Source of the DNA: JBBSEZ01 sp038239195
Lineage (GTDB): Bacteria > Planctomycetota > Planctomycetia > Gemmatales > Gemmataceae
NCBI GenBank assembly: GCA_038239195.1
Contig: JBBSEZ010000105.1
Span: 1 to 24,876, forward strand
Direction: 5' to 3'
Length of the DNA: 24,876 nt
Part shown: in pieces, positions 1 through 7,393 of the stretch
Position numbering within the stretch: the stretch's first letter is position 1
Layout: each line of letters begins with the position of its first letter
Notes under the pieces: generated by a model
Told to the model about the DNA's origin: nothing
Seen by the model: the letters and a program-made list of their open reading frames with translations, nothing else
Databases searched by the model: none
Program-made: the position numbers and the translations under genes

Positions 1-441
1 ACGCCCGGCATGATGGGGAGTACGGCCAGCTTCACCACGTCGTCCCTGGCGCTGGGAGATCACCAGATCACGGCCATCTACAACGGTGACGACACGTACG
101 TCGCCAGCACGTCCACGCCGCTAACGCAGGCGGTGCAGCAGGCGGTGACGATGACGTGGGCCTCCTCCAGCCAGAACTACTCGGCGCCGGGGCAGGCGGT
201 CACCTTCACGGCGATGGTCTCCGGCATGATGGGCGGGGCACCGACGGGGACGGTCAGCTTCTACGACGGGGACGTCCTGCTGGGCACCATCACCCTGACG
301 CCCGGAATGATGGGGACCACCGCGAGCTTCACCACGTCGGCGCTGGCCTCGGGCAGCCATCAGATCACGGCGGTCTACAGCGGGGACGACACCTTCCTCG
401 GAAGCACGTCCTCCCCCCTGACGCAGACCGTTGGGGCCTGA
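1..441 (+). CDS. Bacterial Ig-like repeat protein, C-terminal end (5' truncated by window)
   Basis: The reading frame is open from base 1 and stops at TGA 439-441, so only the last 146 residues of a longer protein are present. It contains about one and a half copies of a 99-residue beta-rich module. The phrase TPGMMG(S/T)TASFTTS recurs 297 bases apart (bases 1 and 298), as does the Y-x-G-D-D-T pattern that ends each module. The motifs GTVSFYDG and ITAVYSGDD are typical of bacterial Ig-like domain 3 (Big_3/Big_3_5). Such arrays usually lie in large exported or surface proteins and act as spacers or adhesion modules. The protein ends directly after the last module, with no visible membrane anchor or sorting signal. 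The array presumably continues to the left of the window. Family assignment is fairly sure; the role is inferred. Confidence 0.8.
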   Translation, partial: TPGMMGSTASFTTSSLALGDHQITAIYNGDDTYVASTSTPLTQAVQQAVTMTWASSSQNYSAPGQAVTFTAMVSGMMGGAPTGTVSFYDGDVLLGTITLTPGMMGTTASFTTSALASGSHQITAVYSGDDTFLGSTSSPLTQTVGA

Positions 442-1700
442 CGCCAGCGAGCATCGGATGTGCCACCTGGTGCAAGTAGAAAGGCCGGGCAAGCCATCGG
501 GAGACACCCAGGGCCGCTGCCTGGCTTCGCTTTCGGAGACAGTGGGATGAATGTGTCGGTCAGAGGCCCGAGGAATGTCTCGCTCCCGACTCCCGACTCT
601 CCGTGGGCTCGCCCCCGAAGGTTGGGAGGGGTGCCCCCCGCCGTGAGTGCTACCCTGTTCCTCAGCGCGGCGCTGTCTCTGCTTGCCCCCAGCCCGGCCG
701 AAGGGCAGGTGTTGCGCGAGACGACCTTCACCAAGCCCCACGGCGACGTGCGGCAAGTCGCCTTCTCGCCCGACGGCAAAACGTTGGCCAGCATCGGGAT
801 CAACCACGCAGGGAAGTTCCCTCATGTCCGACTGTGGGATGTCGAGACGGGTAAGGAAAAGGCCCTGCTCCGTCTCCAGGCCCCTCACTGCGGGTCCCTG
901 CTGGCGTTCACCCCCGACGGAAAGTCGCTCGTCTCCTCCTGTGGGCAAAGCCCGAGCACGACAGCCCCCGGCTTCACGATGATCGAGGTCTGGGACGTCA
1001 AGGCCGGCAAGCGACGCTTGGCCATCAAGACTAGCGGGCGCGGCTCTCGGGGCGCCATCGGTGGCGACGGCAGGGTTCTGGTGGTCACCGCCCGCGACGC
1101 CTCGGCGGCGCTGTACGACCTCCAGACGGGCAAGGAGCTCGCCGTCCTCGCCGGCCACAACGGCGCGAACCTGCTCGCCCTCTCCCGGGACGGCAAGTGG
1201 CTTGCCACGGGCTGCAGCAAGGGCAAGTTGGGCATCTGGGACCTGGGCAAGCGCAAGCTCCTCCACCTCTTCGACGCCCAGAAGCGCGGGGTGACCGCGC
1301 TGGCCATCAGCCCCGACGGCAAGCGGGTCGCCTCCATCGGCGACGACGTCGTCCTCAACGTCTGGGACCGGGCCACGGGTGGCCGGGAGGTCCGCCGCGA
1401 CCTGGGCGGGCGCGTCGGGGAGATCACCATGCTCCGCTTCACCCCCGCCGGCGACGCCCTCGTGCTGGCCGGCCAGGTGCGTCGGTCGGGCGTCGGCTGG
1501 TGGGAGATCGCCGGCGGGCGGCTGCGCGGCGACCTCAACGCGCCTCGCTCCGCCCCGTCCGTCAACCTGCGCGGCGCGGCGCTGTCCCCCGACGGCAAGC
1601 TCGTCGCGGGGATGAACAACGCGACCCTGCAACTCTGGGACCTCCGCGAGAAGCCCAAGAAGCCGTGAGCCCCGACCAGGCCACGGTTTTTGCCGTCCGC
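110..1700 (+). repeat. Tandem segmental duplication, copy A (Ig-like end plus WD40 gene)
   Basis: The segment from the last Ig-like module through the WD40 gene and its short 3' flank is repeated immediately downstream. The left edge is marked by CACGCCGCT(A/G)ACGCAGGCG, seen near base 117 and again near base 1703. The right edge is marked by CCCGACCAGGCCACGGTTTT, seen after both WD40 stop codons. Similarity is high in the Ig module and in the WD40 core, and lower in the spacer and signal-peptide region. Edges are approximate. Confidence 0.75.
547..1668 (+). CDS. Exported seven-blade WD40 repeat protein (paralogue A)
   Basis: A 373-residue protein with a long charged N-terminal region, then a hydrophobic stretch (VSATLFLSAALSLLAP) and a likely cleavage site near SPAEG/Q, which suggests Sec export. 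The rest forms about seven WD40 blades, each with an FSPDGK-like turn and a closing LWD/VWD/IWD (for example VAFSPDGKTLAS and VRLWDVETGK). Seven blades make one closed beta-propeller, a protein-binding scaffold with no catalytic site. ATG 547 was chosen because GGAGA lies just upstream, with AGTGGG between it and the start; the paralogue has an equivalent start. An in-frame ATG at 460 is less likely, because the 29 extra residues are not conserved. GTG 631 or 643 would give a shorter signal peptide and cannot be excluded. Its partner is unknown. Confidence 0.85.
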   Translation: MNVSVRGPRNVSLPTPDSPWARPRRLGGVPPAVSATLFLSAALSLLAPSPAEGQVLRETTFTKPHGDVRQVAFSPDGKTLASIGINHAGKFPHVRLWDVETGKEKALLRLQAPHCGSLLAFTPDGKSLVSSCGQSPSTTAPGFTMIEVWDVKAGKRRLAIKTSGRGSRGAIGGDGRVLVVTARDASAALYDLQTGKELAVLAGHNGANLLALSRDGKWLATGCSKGKLGIWDLGKRKLLHLFDAQKRGVTALAISPDGKRVASIGDDVVLNVWDRATGGREVRRDLGGRVGEITMLRFTPAGDALVLAGQVRRSGVGWWEIAGGRLRGDLNAPRSAPSVNLRGAALSPDGKLVAGMNNATLQLWDLREKPKKP

Positions 1701-2029
1701 CCACGCCGCTGACGCAGGCGGTGCAGCAGGCGGCGACGATGACGTGGGCCTCCTCCAGCCAGAACTACTCGGCGCCCGGGCAGGCGGTCACCTTCACGGC
1801 GATGGTCTCCGGCATGATGGGCGGGGCACCGACGGGGACGGTCAGCTTCTACGACGGGGACGTCCTGCTGGGCACCATCACCCTGACGCCCGGGATGATG
1901 GGGAGTACGGCCAGCTTCACCACGTCGGCGCTGGCCTCGGGCAGCCATCAGATCAGGGCGGTCTACAACGGCGACGTCGATTACGCCAGCAGCATGTCCG
2001 CGCCCCTGACGCAGACGGTTGGAACCTGA
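1700..2029 (+). pseudogene. Ig-like domain remnant left by the tandem duplication
   Basis: This is a nearly exact second copy of the last Ig-like module and C-terminus of the first gene, ending in TQTVGT and TGA 2027-2029. It has no credible start: the first in-frame start-like codon is GTG 1721, which is an internal valine in the parent (TQAVQQA), and there is no ribosome binding site or signal peptide. The frame merges upstream into the end of WD40 paralogue A in another frame. It was probably copied as a passenger with the WD40 gene and is probably not translated. The sequence still reads cleanly, so the duplication is fairly recent or has been homogenised by gene conversion. Confidence 0.7.
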
Positions 2030-3300
2030 CGCCGTCTATCATCCGATGCCCGTTGTGCAAGCAGATGCGCTGGACGAGCGCTCGGGGGTGACCGAGCGGC
2101 CCCCCGAGTTCGCATTGGGAGGGAGTGGGATGCGTTTTGCGATGACAGGCCCCAGAGAGATTGTGTCCCAGCCTGCGTGCTGGCCGAGAGTTCGCCTCAG
2201 CCGCCCGAGGGGGCTGCGAGGGATGGCCGGAGCCGTGGGCGCCCGCCTGTTTCTTGGGGCGGCGCTGTCACTACTCGGCCCGAGCCCGGCCGAGGGGCAG
2301 GTGCTGCGAGAAATCGAGTTCAAGGCCCCCAGCGGGAGTGTCAACCAAGTGGCGTTTTCCCCGGACGGCAAGACGCTGGCGAGCGTCGCCAGCGACAACG
2401 ACCGCCCCGGCGCGGGGGCCTACGTCCGGCTGTGGGACGTGAAGACGGGCAAGGAGAAGGCCAAGTTCCGCTTGGAGACACCCTCGCCCGGTTACCTGCT
2501 CGCCTTCACACCCGACGGCAAGACCCTGGTGTCCTGCTGCGCCAGCAGCGGCCCTCTGCCCGCCCAAGAGGGCCTGACCTACATTGAGGTCTGGGACATC
2601 AAGACGGGCAAGCGCCGCCTGCTCATCAGGCCGAAGCCCGCGCAGCGTGGCCATAAGGGCTGTGTCTGCCCGGACGGCAAGACGCTGGTCGTAACCGCCG
2701 GCGACGCCTCGGTGGCGCTGTACGACCTGCAGACGGGCAAGGAGGTCGCCGTCCTGTCCGGCCAGAAGGACGTGCTGCGCGTGGTGGTGTCCAGGGACGG
2801 CAAGTGGCTGGCGACCTCCTGCGCGAAGGGAAAGTTGGGCATTTGGGACCTGGGCAAGCGCAAGCTCTTGCACCTCTTCGACGCCCAGAAAGCGGCCGGC
2901 TTCGGTATGGCCTTCCGGCCCGACGGGAAGCAGGTCGCGACGGTCGGCGAGGACGGCGTCCTCAACGTGTGGGATCGGGCGACGGCTGACCGCGAGGCCC
3001 GGGTCGATCTCACCGCGAACGTGGATCTGAGGCAGGCCCGGTCCGTGCATTTCACGCCGGACGGCGGAACGCTTGTCGTCAGCGGCAGAGCCCTCGGCGA
3101 CGCGATCGTGTGGTGGGAGCTCGTCGGCGGCCGGCTGCGCGGCTCGGTCGATCCGCGCCGGGCTAAAGCGCAAGACCACCGCCACGGGGCGCTGTCGCCG
3201 GATGGCAAGCTGCTGGCGACGGTCAACCAGAGGACCATCCAGCTCTGGGAGCTCCGCGAGAAGCCCAAGAAGCCGTAGCCCCGACCAGGCCACGGTTTTC
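1701..3300 (+). repeat. Tandem segmental duplication, copy B
   Basis: Second copy of the Ig-like end plus WD40 block, directly abutting copy A. The junction lies in GCCGTCCGCCCACGCCGCTG around 1692-1711. Here the 3' flank of copy A (CCACGGTTTTTGCC) joins the Ig-module sequence found near base 117. After copy B the same flank continues as unique sequence (GCTCTCCGCCCCCGAG). Confidence 0.7.
2130..3278 (+). CDS. Exported seven-blade WD40 repeat protein (paralogue B)
   Basis: A 382-residue paralogue of the gene at 547-1668. It has the same plan: a charged N-terminus, a hydrophobic stretch (ARLFLGAALSLLGPS), a probable cleavage site at SPAEG/Q, then about seven WD40 blades ending in IQLWELREKPKKP. 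Long stretches match paralogue A, such as LGIWDLGKRKLLHLFDAQK, while the loops between blades 5 and 7 differ. ATG 2130 was chosen because GGGAGGG lies just upstream with suitable spacing. ATG 2223 (MAGAVGARLFLG) would give a compact conventional signal peptide and is a real alternative. ATG 2019 is unlikely because it overlaps the end of the Ig remnant. The likely role is an extracytoplasmic binding scaffold; partners are unknown. Confidence 0.85.
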   Translation: MRFAMTGPREIVSQPACWPRVRLSRPRGLRGMAGAVGARLFLGAALSLLGPSPAEGQVLREIEFKAPSGSVNQVAFSPDGKTLASVASDNDRPGAGAYVRLWDVKTGKEKAKFRLETPSPGYLLAFTPDGKTLVSCCASSGPLPAQEGLTYIEVWDIKTGKRRLLIRPKPAQRGHKGCVCPDGKTLVVTAGDASVALYDLQTGKEVAVLSGQKDVLRVVVSRDGKWLATSCAKGKLGIWDLGKRKLLHLFDAQKAAGFGMAFRPDGKQVATVGEDGVLNVWDRATADREARVDLTANVDLRQARSVHFTPDGGTLVVSGRALGDAIVWWELVGGRLRGSVDPRRAKAQDHRHGALSPDGKLLATVNQRTIQLWELREKPKKP

Positions 3301-3376
3301 GCTCTCCGCCCCCGAGTGCCCTGCGCGCTCACGACGGGGCTCGCCGCGTCCCCGCGCGAGGGGCCGCGCCACTCGT

Positions 3377-3394
3377 CGCGCCAGACAAGGCGCG
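3377..3394. terminator. Possible bidirectional hairpin between convergent genes
   Basis: CGCGCC (3377-3382) and GGCGCG (3389-3394) form a perfect 6-bp GC stem with a six-base loop. It sits between the convergent WD40 gene (ends 3278) and sigma-factor gene (ends 3400). There is no T-tract on either strand, so intrinsic termination is uncertain. Confidence 0.3.
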
Positions 3395-3399
3395 CGGCC

Positions 3400-3951
3400 T
3401 CAGGCCAGAAGGCGCCCCCTCAACTTGGCCAGCAGCCGAGACAGTTGCATCCTCGTCGAGCCGTCCGTCTTGTTCATGGCCTCCGCGATCTTCCCGAGGG
3501 GCAGCCCGTCCCAGAAGCGCATCCGCAGGAGGCGCTGTTCCTCCTCCGGGAGTTGCCCCATCTGCGCTTCCAGGTCCGAGAGGAAACTACCTCCGGCGGC
3601 CGGGGCCGGCTCGTCCTCGAGGTTCTCCGCCAGGGCCTTCAGCAGGGCGGCCCCGGCCTTCTCCTTGCGGAAGTGATCGCACACCGCGGAGCGAATGATC
3701 CGCTTGACGTAGGCGGCGACGGGCCCTTTCGCGGGATCGAGGGTAGCGAGGGCCTCGAGCAGGCCCATGAGGGCGCACTGGACCACGTCCTCCCTGTCGG
3801 TGGACGACAGGCCCTCCACGCGCATCGCCGCCACGTAGGCGGCGATGCGCCCGTGCGCCGCGGTCCACAGGTCTGCATCGGGCGGGGCCGCTTGTAGTTG
3901 GGCAATCAGCAATTCCCACGCGAGGTCCTGGTTCCTGGCCTGGTCGTTCAT
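3400..3951 (-). CDS. RNA polymerase sigma-70 family (ECF-like) sigma factor
   Basis: A 183-residue protein, the usual size for a compact sigma factor with only regions 2 and 4. Region 2 lies at about residues 40-98: it includes DREDVVQCALMGLLEAL and the core-binding/-10 helix ending AYVKRIIRSAVCDHFRKEK. Region 4 lies at about 133-183: LPEEEQRLLRMRFWDG followed by the helix-turn-helix LPLGKIAEAMNKTDGSTRMQLSRLLAKLRGRL. This is the standard arrangement for recognising -35 and -10 promoter elements. No anti-sigma gene is adjacent. The upstream region holds repeated GAACG/CGTTC boxes that could be its own control site. The nearest upstream gene on the same strand, the Hsp70-like ATPase, ends 354 bases away, so this is probably a separate unit. 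Its target genes are unknown. Confidence 0.85.
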   Translation of the reverse strand: MNDQARNQDLAWELLIAQLQAAPPDADLWTAAHGRIAAYVAAMRVEGLSSTDREDVVQCALMGLLEALATLDPAKGPVAAYVKRIIRSAVCDHFRKEKAGAALLKALAENLEDEPAPAAGGSFLSDLEAQMGQLPEEEQRLLRMRFWDGLPLGKIAEAMNKTDGSTRMQLSRLLAKLRGRLLA

Positions 3952-3974
3952 GCGAGCAATCTCAATGAGGTCGT

Positions 3975-4021
3975 GAACGTTCCTCTCGCTTCGAGCGTTC
4001 TTTCATCGAACGTGTCGAACG
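3975..4021 (-). promoter_or_regulatory. Cluster of GAACG/CGTTC boxes upstream of the sigma factor
   Basis: Within 47 bases just upstream of the sigma-factor start there is a palindrome GAACGTTC (3975-3982), then CGTTC (3996-4000), GAACG (4008-4012) and GAACG (4017-4021). The pair 3996-4012 is a small inverted repeat with a seven-base gap. This spacing and position suit an operator or a self-recognised promoter. No regulator can be named. Confidence 0.35.
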
Positions 4022-4305
4022 CCCTGACTATCTAAATCGCATTTCGCGCGCGCAACTGGACAAACTTTTCCAACTTTTCCTGCAAACGCGCGCGGAGAGC
4101 TCGGCGGCGTGACGATTTTGAAGAAAAAGGGGCAGGCCAGCCGGCCCGGTCTTCAGAAGAAGCAACCCGTCACGGGCTCGGGCGAGGGAAATCGGAGCAG
4201 GGAAGAGGAGAGAACAGGGTGGCAGGGACCAGCGCTGGGCTGACGGAGGACGACGTCTTCGGGCTGTTCGACATCCAGGCGCGGCCGAGGCGCGGGTGAG
4301 CAACC
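4022..4305. other. Intergenic region with no confident gene
   Basis: This stretch lies between the promoter side of the sigma factor and the 3' end of the Hsp70-like gene. It holds a short direct repeat, AACTTTTCC twice near 4063-4080, in an AT-richer patch that could be promoter sequence. On the plus strand a 26-codon frame starting at a GTG near 4219 ends ...LTEDDVFGLFDIQARPRRG and stops just before 4300. It could be a small ORF or the tail of a lost gene; there is no further support. Nothing else stands out. Confidence 0.4.
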
Positions 4306-6357
4306 TCACGCCCCACGCCCCCGCAACTGCTCCAGCACCCGCAGGTCGTCGATCACCTCGTCGATCACGCGATCGAACTGCTCGACCGCCTGCCGGCGCA
4401 TGGCGGCGAGCGCCTGGCGCAGGTCGCTCGACAACTGAGCGGTCGCCGCGTCCTTGCTCTCGGCCAGCTTCTGGCGCAGCCTTGCCTCCGACAGGACGGC
4501 CCACATGGCGCGGAGGTCGCCCTTGAAGGGCCAGTTGCCCCAACGATGGGCCTTGATGATGTGGTGCGCGCCGCCCAGCCCGACCACGGCGGCGGCCGCG
4601 CCGATCAGCCCAATCACGATCCCGATCGGGTTGAGCAAGAGGGGCAGCATGGTCCCGAGGATCGCCGCCTTGAGGACGAGCGTCACCGTCACCACGAGCG
4701 CCGCCAGCGCCCCGGAGAAGGCCAGCGCCAGCGGCTCGGCGACCTGTCCCGTCACGCCCTGCCCAACGCCCGCCCCCTTGACTGCGTCGCCCAGTTCGGC
4801 AGGCAGGAAGGCGTTCACGTCGCGCTCGATGGCGTGCTCCGCGAGCCACTGGCGCAGGTGGTGGCGCATCAGGGCCAGGACGTCGCGGCCCAGCAACTCC
4901 GCCTCGCGCTTGAGCAGCGCGTCCAGCGCGGGCCCCGCCGCCTGGCACACTTGCTCGACCTGCTTCTCGACCTCGTCGAGTGACCCACCCTCGTTGTACC
5001 AGTTCAGGAAGAGCGGCTCGACCTCGGCCATCAGCGGGGCCAGGGCGGCCTGGGGCACCTCGGTGACGAAGTTGTCGAGGCGCTCGTCCAGGGCCTGCTC
5101 GAACTGCTGCCGGCGCGTCGGCTTGTGACCGCGCAGCAGGTGGCGCGTCTTCTCCAGCCGGCGCTGCAAGGCGTGGTAGAGGGCCAGGCCCGAGCCGATG
5201 GTGAGCTCGGGCTGCTTGGAGCGCAGGACGTTCTCGGGACGTACTCCGAACGCCTCGGCCGCCAGCGGGCGCATGAACGGCCAGTCGGAGCTGCCGCCCG
5301 TCAACAGCACGCGGCGGAACGTCAGCCCGCTCGCGCCCGCATTGAGGACGGCCCGGGCCCACTCGAACAGGTTGATGGGGGAGAGGCCGAGCTGCGCCAG
5401 GTCGCCCCCCACCTCGTGGAAGTGAGCGCGGGCCTCGCGGCTGGGCTGGTAGTGCTGAGCGCGGCGCTCGAATTCCGCGACCGTGGCGTTCTTGAACGGC
5501 ACGAGCCGATCGACGAGCGGCACCATGAACTGGAACTTGCTCCCCGGGCCCATCTGCGCCCAGTGGCGCGAGAACGCCTCCTTGAGGGCCCGGCAACTCG
5601 ACGTCCAGACGTAGAGCCAGTCGTGCGGCTTGACCGTCAGGCCTGGGCTCTGATCGAGCAGCCACTGATAGAAGAGATCGTCGAACAGCCGCCCGCCCAG
5701 CAGCGGCTCGCCCCAGGGCTGGCGCAGGCCGGTGTCATCGACCACGGCCACGTCGAGCGTACCGCCGCCGAAATCGACCACCACGACGCCCTCGCGCGCC
5801 GCTTGCAGGTTGAGGTCGTTGTTGGCGAGGTGGTAGGCGAGGGCGCCGAGCGGCTCGGCCACGCACGTCACGCTGCCGAAGCCCGCCTCGCGGGCGAGCT
5901 GGCCCGTCACGGCCACGTGTTCCTCGCCGATCTCCGCCGGCACGCCGATGACGACAGGAACGCCGGCCGTCGCGCCGATCCCCTTGACCAGGCCCCCCTC
6001 CGTCATTTCGAGGTAGGCCTTGCGCAGGAAGGCCAGGGCGCTGCGGCGGGCCGCCTCCGAGGCGACGAGGTCTGGCTTGAAGCCGGCGGCCAGGACGTGC
6101 AGCGCGCGTTCGTCCTCGTTGAGGACCGACCACTCCTGGAGGGCCTGCGTCCCGTAGGCGACGACTTCGTTCTCGCCCAGGCAAGGTCGCTTCCACAGGA
6201 CGCAGGTGGCCTGCGACGAGGCGCCGCCCAGGCGGATCGGCTCGGCCTGGAGGGCCTTCACGTCGCAGTAGGCGAAGTGGGAGTTGCTGGTGCCGAAGTC
6301 GATGCCGACGTAGCCGATCGGATCGATCTCTTTCAGTCCGGCCGGGAGAACGGTCAT
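4306..6357 (-). CDS. Hsp70/DnaK-type ATPase with C-terminal membrane hairpin
   Basis: A 683-residue protein whose N-terminal half is an Hsp70/actin-fold nucleotide-binding domain. Phosphate-1 loop GIDFGTSNS is at residues 18-26, phosphate-2 VVVDFGGGTLD at about 192-202, and the adenosine loop VLLTGGSSDWPF at about 348-358. There is no recognisable DnaK substrate-binding beta-sandwich. Instead there is a long helical region (about 395-540), a very hydrophobic paired stretch (about 542-597, including LNPIGIVIGLIGAAAAVVGLGG), and a terminal coiled coil (about 610-680). That tail resembles the membrane-inserting hairpin and flanking helices of bacterial dynamin-like proteins more than any chaperone. 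It is likely anchored to, or inserted in, the inner membrane. It is 31 bases downstream of a two-TM protein gene on the same strand, which suggests joint work. Its client or membrane role is unknown. Confidence 0.8.
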   Translation of the reverse strand: MTVLPAGLKEIDPIGYVGIDFGTSNSHFAYCDVKALQAEPIRLGGASSQATCVLWKRPCLGENEVVAYGTQALQEWSVLNEDERALHVLAAGFKPDLVASEAARRSALAFLRKAYLEMTEGGLVKGIGATAGVPVVIGVPAEIGEEHVAVTGQLAREAGFGSVTCVAEPLGALAYHLANNDLNLQAAREGVVVVDFGGGTLDVAVVDDTGLRQPWGEPLLGGRLFDDLFYQWLLDQSPGLTVKPHDWLYVWTSSCRALKEAFSRHWAQMGPGSKFQFMVPLVDRLVPFKNATVAEFERRAQHYQPSREARAHFHEVGGDLAQLGLSPINLFEWARAVLNAGASGLTFRRVLLTGGSSDWPFMRPLAAEAFGVRPENVLRSKQPELTIGSGLALYHALQRRLEKTRHLLRGHKPTRRQQFEQALDERLDNFVTEVPQAALAPLMAEVEPLFLNWYNEGGSLDEVEKQVEQVCQAAGPALDALLKREAELLGRDVLALMRHHLRQWLAEHAIERDVNAFLPAELGDAVKGAGVGQGVTGQVAEPLALAFSGALAALVVTVTLVLKAAILGTMLPLLLNPIGIVIGLIGAAAAVVGLGGAHHIIKAHRWGNWPFKGDLRAMWAVLSEARLRQKLAESKDAATAQLSSDLRQALAAMRRQAVEQFDRVIDEVIDDLRVLEQLRGRGA

Positions 6358-6388
6358 GGGGAGTGGTCCCTTGGGCGCAGGAAGCGAT

Positions 6389-7324
6389 TCAGGAGAGGAG
6401 GCGGCGCAGCAGGCCGCGGACGACGGGCTCGCCGCGGTAGAGAATGGCGGGGCGCAACGTCTCGACCGGCTGGCCGGGGGCGATCAGGGCGAAGCGGTCG
6501 AAGGAGTGCGTCATCGCGTCGGCGTAAGGGGCGCCGCGCTCGACGACGTGCCAGGCGTAGCCCTCCTCGCGGAGGCGCTGGAATAGCGCCCCGGCGGCGT
6601 CGCGGACGTGCTCGGTTGAAGCGGGCGTTGTTTCGCAGGCGGTGCGAAGAGCATCGAGGGCGGCCAGCACCTCAGGGGAGGGCCCGGCGTTGGCGCTCGG
6701 TGTCGGGGGCGCCTCGCTTTGGGGCGCAGAGGCGGAGCAGGCGAGGACGAAGTCGGCGTGCTGACGCAGCAGGGGGGCCAGGTGGTTGCGGAGGCGCGTG
6801 CGCTGCTCCTCGAGGGAAGGGGTTGGCGCGCGGGGGCGCAGCGCGTAGACCAGGGCGACCGCGCCGAGGGCGCCGACCAGGAAGATGCTGCTGCCAGCGG
6901 CCACGGCGGGCGTGAAAAGCTCGGCGCCCTGTGGGCTGTACCAGTGGTTGAGCTGGGCCAGCCCGAGCGCCCCCGCCAGGGCGCTCAGGCCCGCCGGCAG
7001 GGCCCAGGCCCACGGGCTGACGTGGGCTGGGGAGGGCAAGAAGGCGTCGGGCAACGGGAGCTCGGCGAGCGCCGCCGTCAACGCCGGTTCGGCGGCGGGA
7101 AGGGCGGCGGCGCGCTCCCAGCAGCCGACCGCCGCGAGCCAATCGCGACAGGCCGCCACGAGCTGCGCGGAGGCGGCGCGCAAGCGCTGCCGGAGGGGCT
7201 CGCAGGCCGGCGGCCCCTCCGCGGTGAGGTCGGCGGCGATTTCCGCCACCACCTTCTCGACCAGCGCGCCGGAACCTTCCCGCCAGCGGGGAGCGAGCTC
7301 GCAGAGCGACGGGTGGCGTTCCAT
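6389..7324 (-). CDS. Two-TM protein, possible GrpE-like partner of the Hsp70-like ATPase
   Basis: A 311-residue protein that I do not recognise with certainty. Residues 1-95 are helical and alanine-rich. Two likely membrane segments follow (about 105-125, WAWALPAGLSALAGALG; and about 138-161, including SSIFLVGALGAVALVYAL). Residues 168-250 are a further helical stretch. The last 60 residues (about 250-311) contain GAPYADAMTHSFDRF and then VETLRPAILYRGEPVVRG. These loosely follow the GrpE head pattern (G-x-PFDP-x-x-H, then a V-x-x-hhRPA strand region). GrpE is the nucleotide exchange factor for Hsp70, and the next gene is an Hsp70-type ATPase starting 31 bases downstream, so a membrane-tethered exchange factor is a reasonable guess. 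The GrpE likeness is weak and is inference only. The gene is 69 bases downstream of the glycosyltransferase gene. Confidence 0.6.
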   Translation of the reverse strand: MERHPSLCELAPRWREGSGALVEKVVAEIAADLTAEGPPACEPLRQRLRAASAQLVAACRDWLAAVGCWERAAALPAAEPALTAALAELPLPDAFLPSPAHVSPWAWALPAGLSALAGALGLAQLNHWYSPQGAELFTPAVAAGSSIFLVGALGAVALVYALRPRAPTPSLEEQRTRLRNHLAPLLRQHADFVLACSASAPQSEAPPTPSANAGPSPEVLAALDALRTACETTPASTEHVRDAAGALFQRLREEGYAWHVVERGAPYADAMTHSFDRFALIAPGQPVETLRPAILYRGEPVVRGLLRRLLS

Positions 7325-7393
7325 GAGGTTGCCTGGTTGCGGGCATATTTCGCGGATGGCGCTGCTCTCATGATCGCGGGCGAGCGCCGGGTG

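Noticed and set aside
5125..6915. 596-codon plus-strand frame opposite the Hsp70-like gene
   Set aside because: Antisense shadow ending in an Arg-rich run; no domain.
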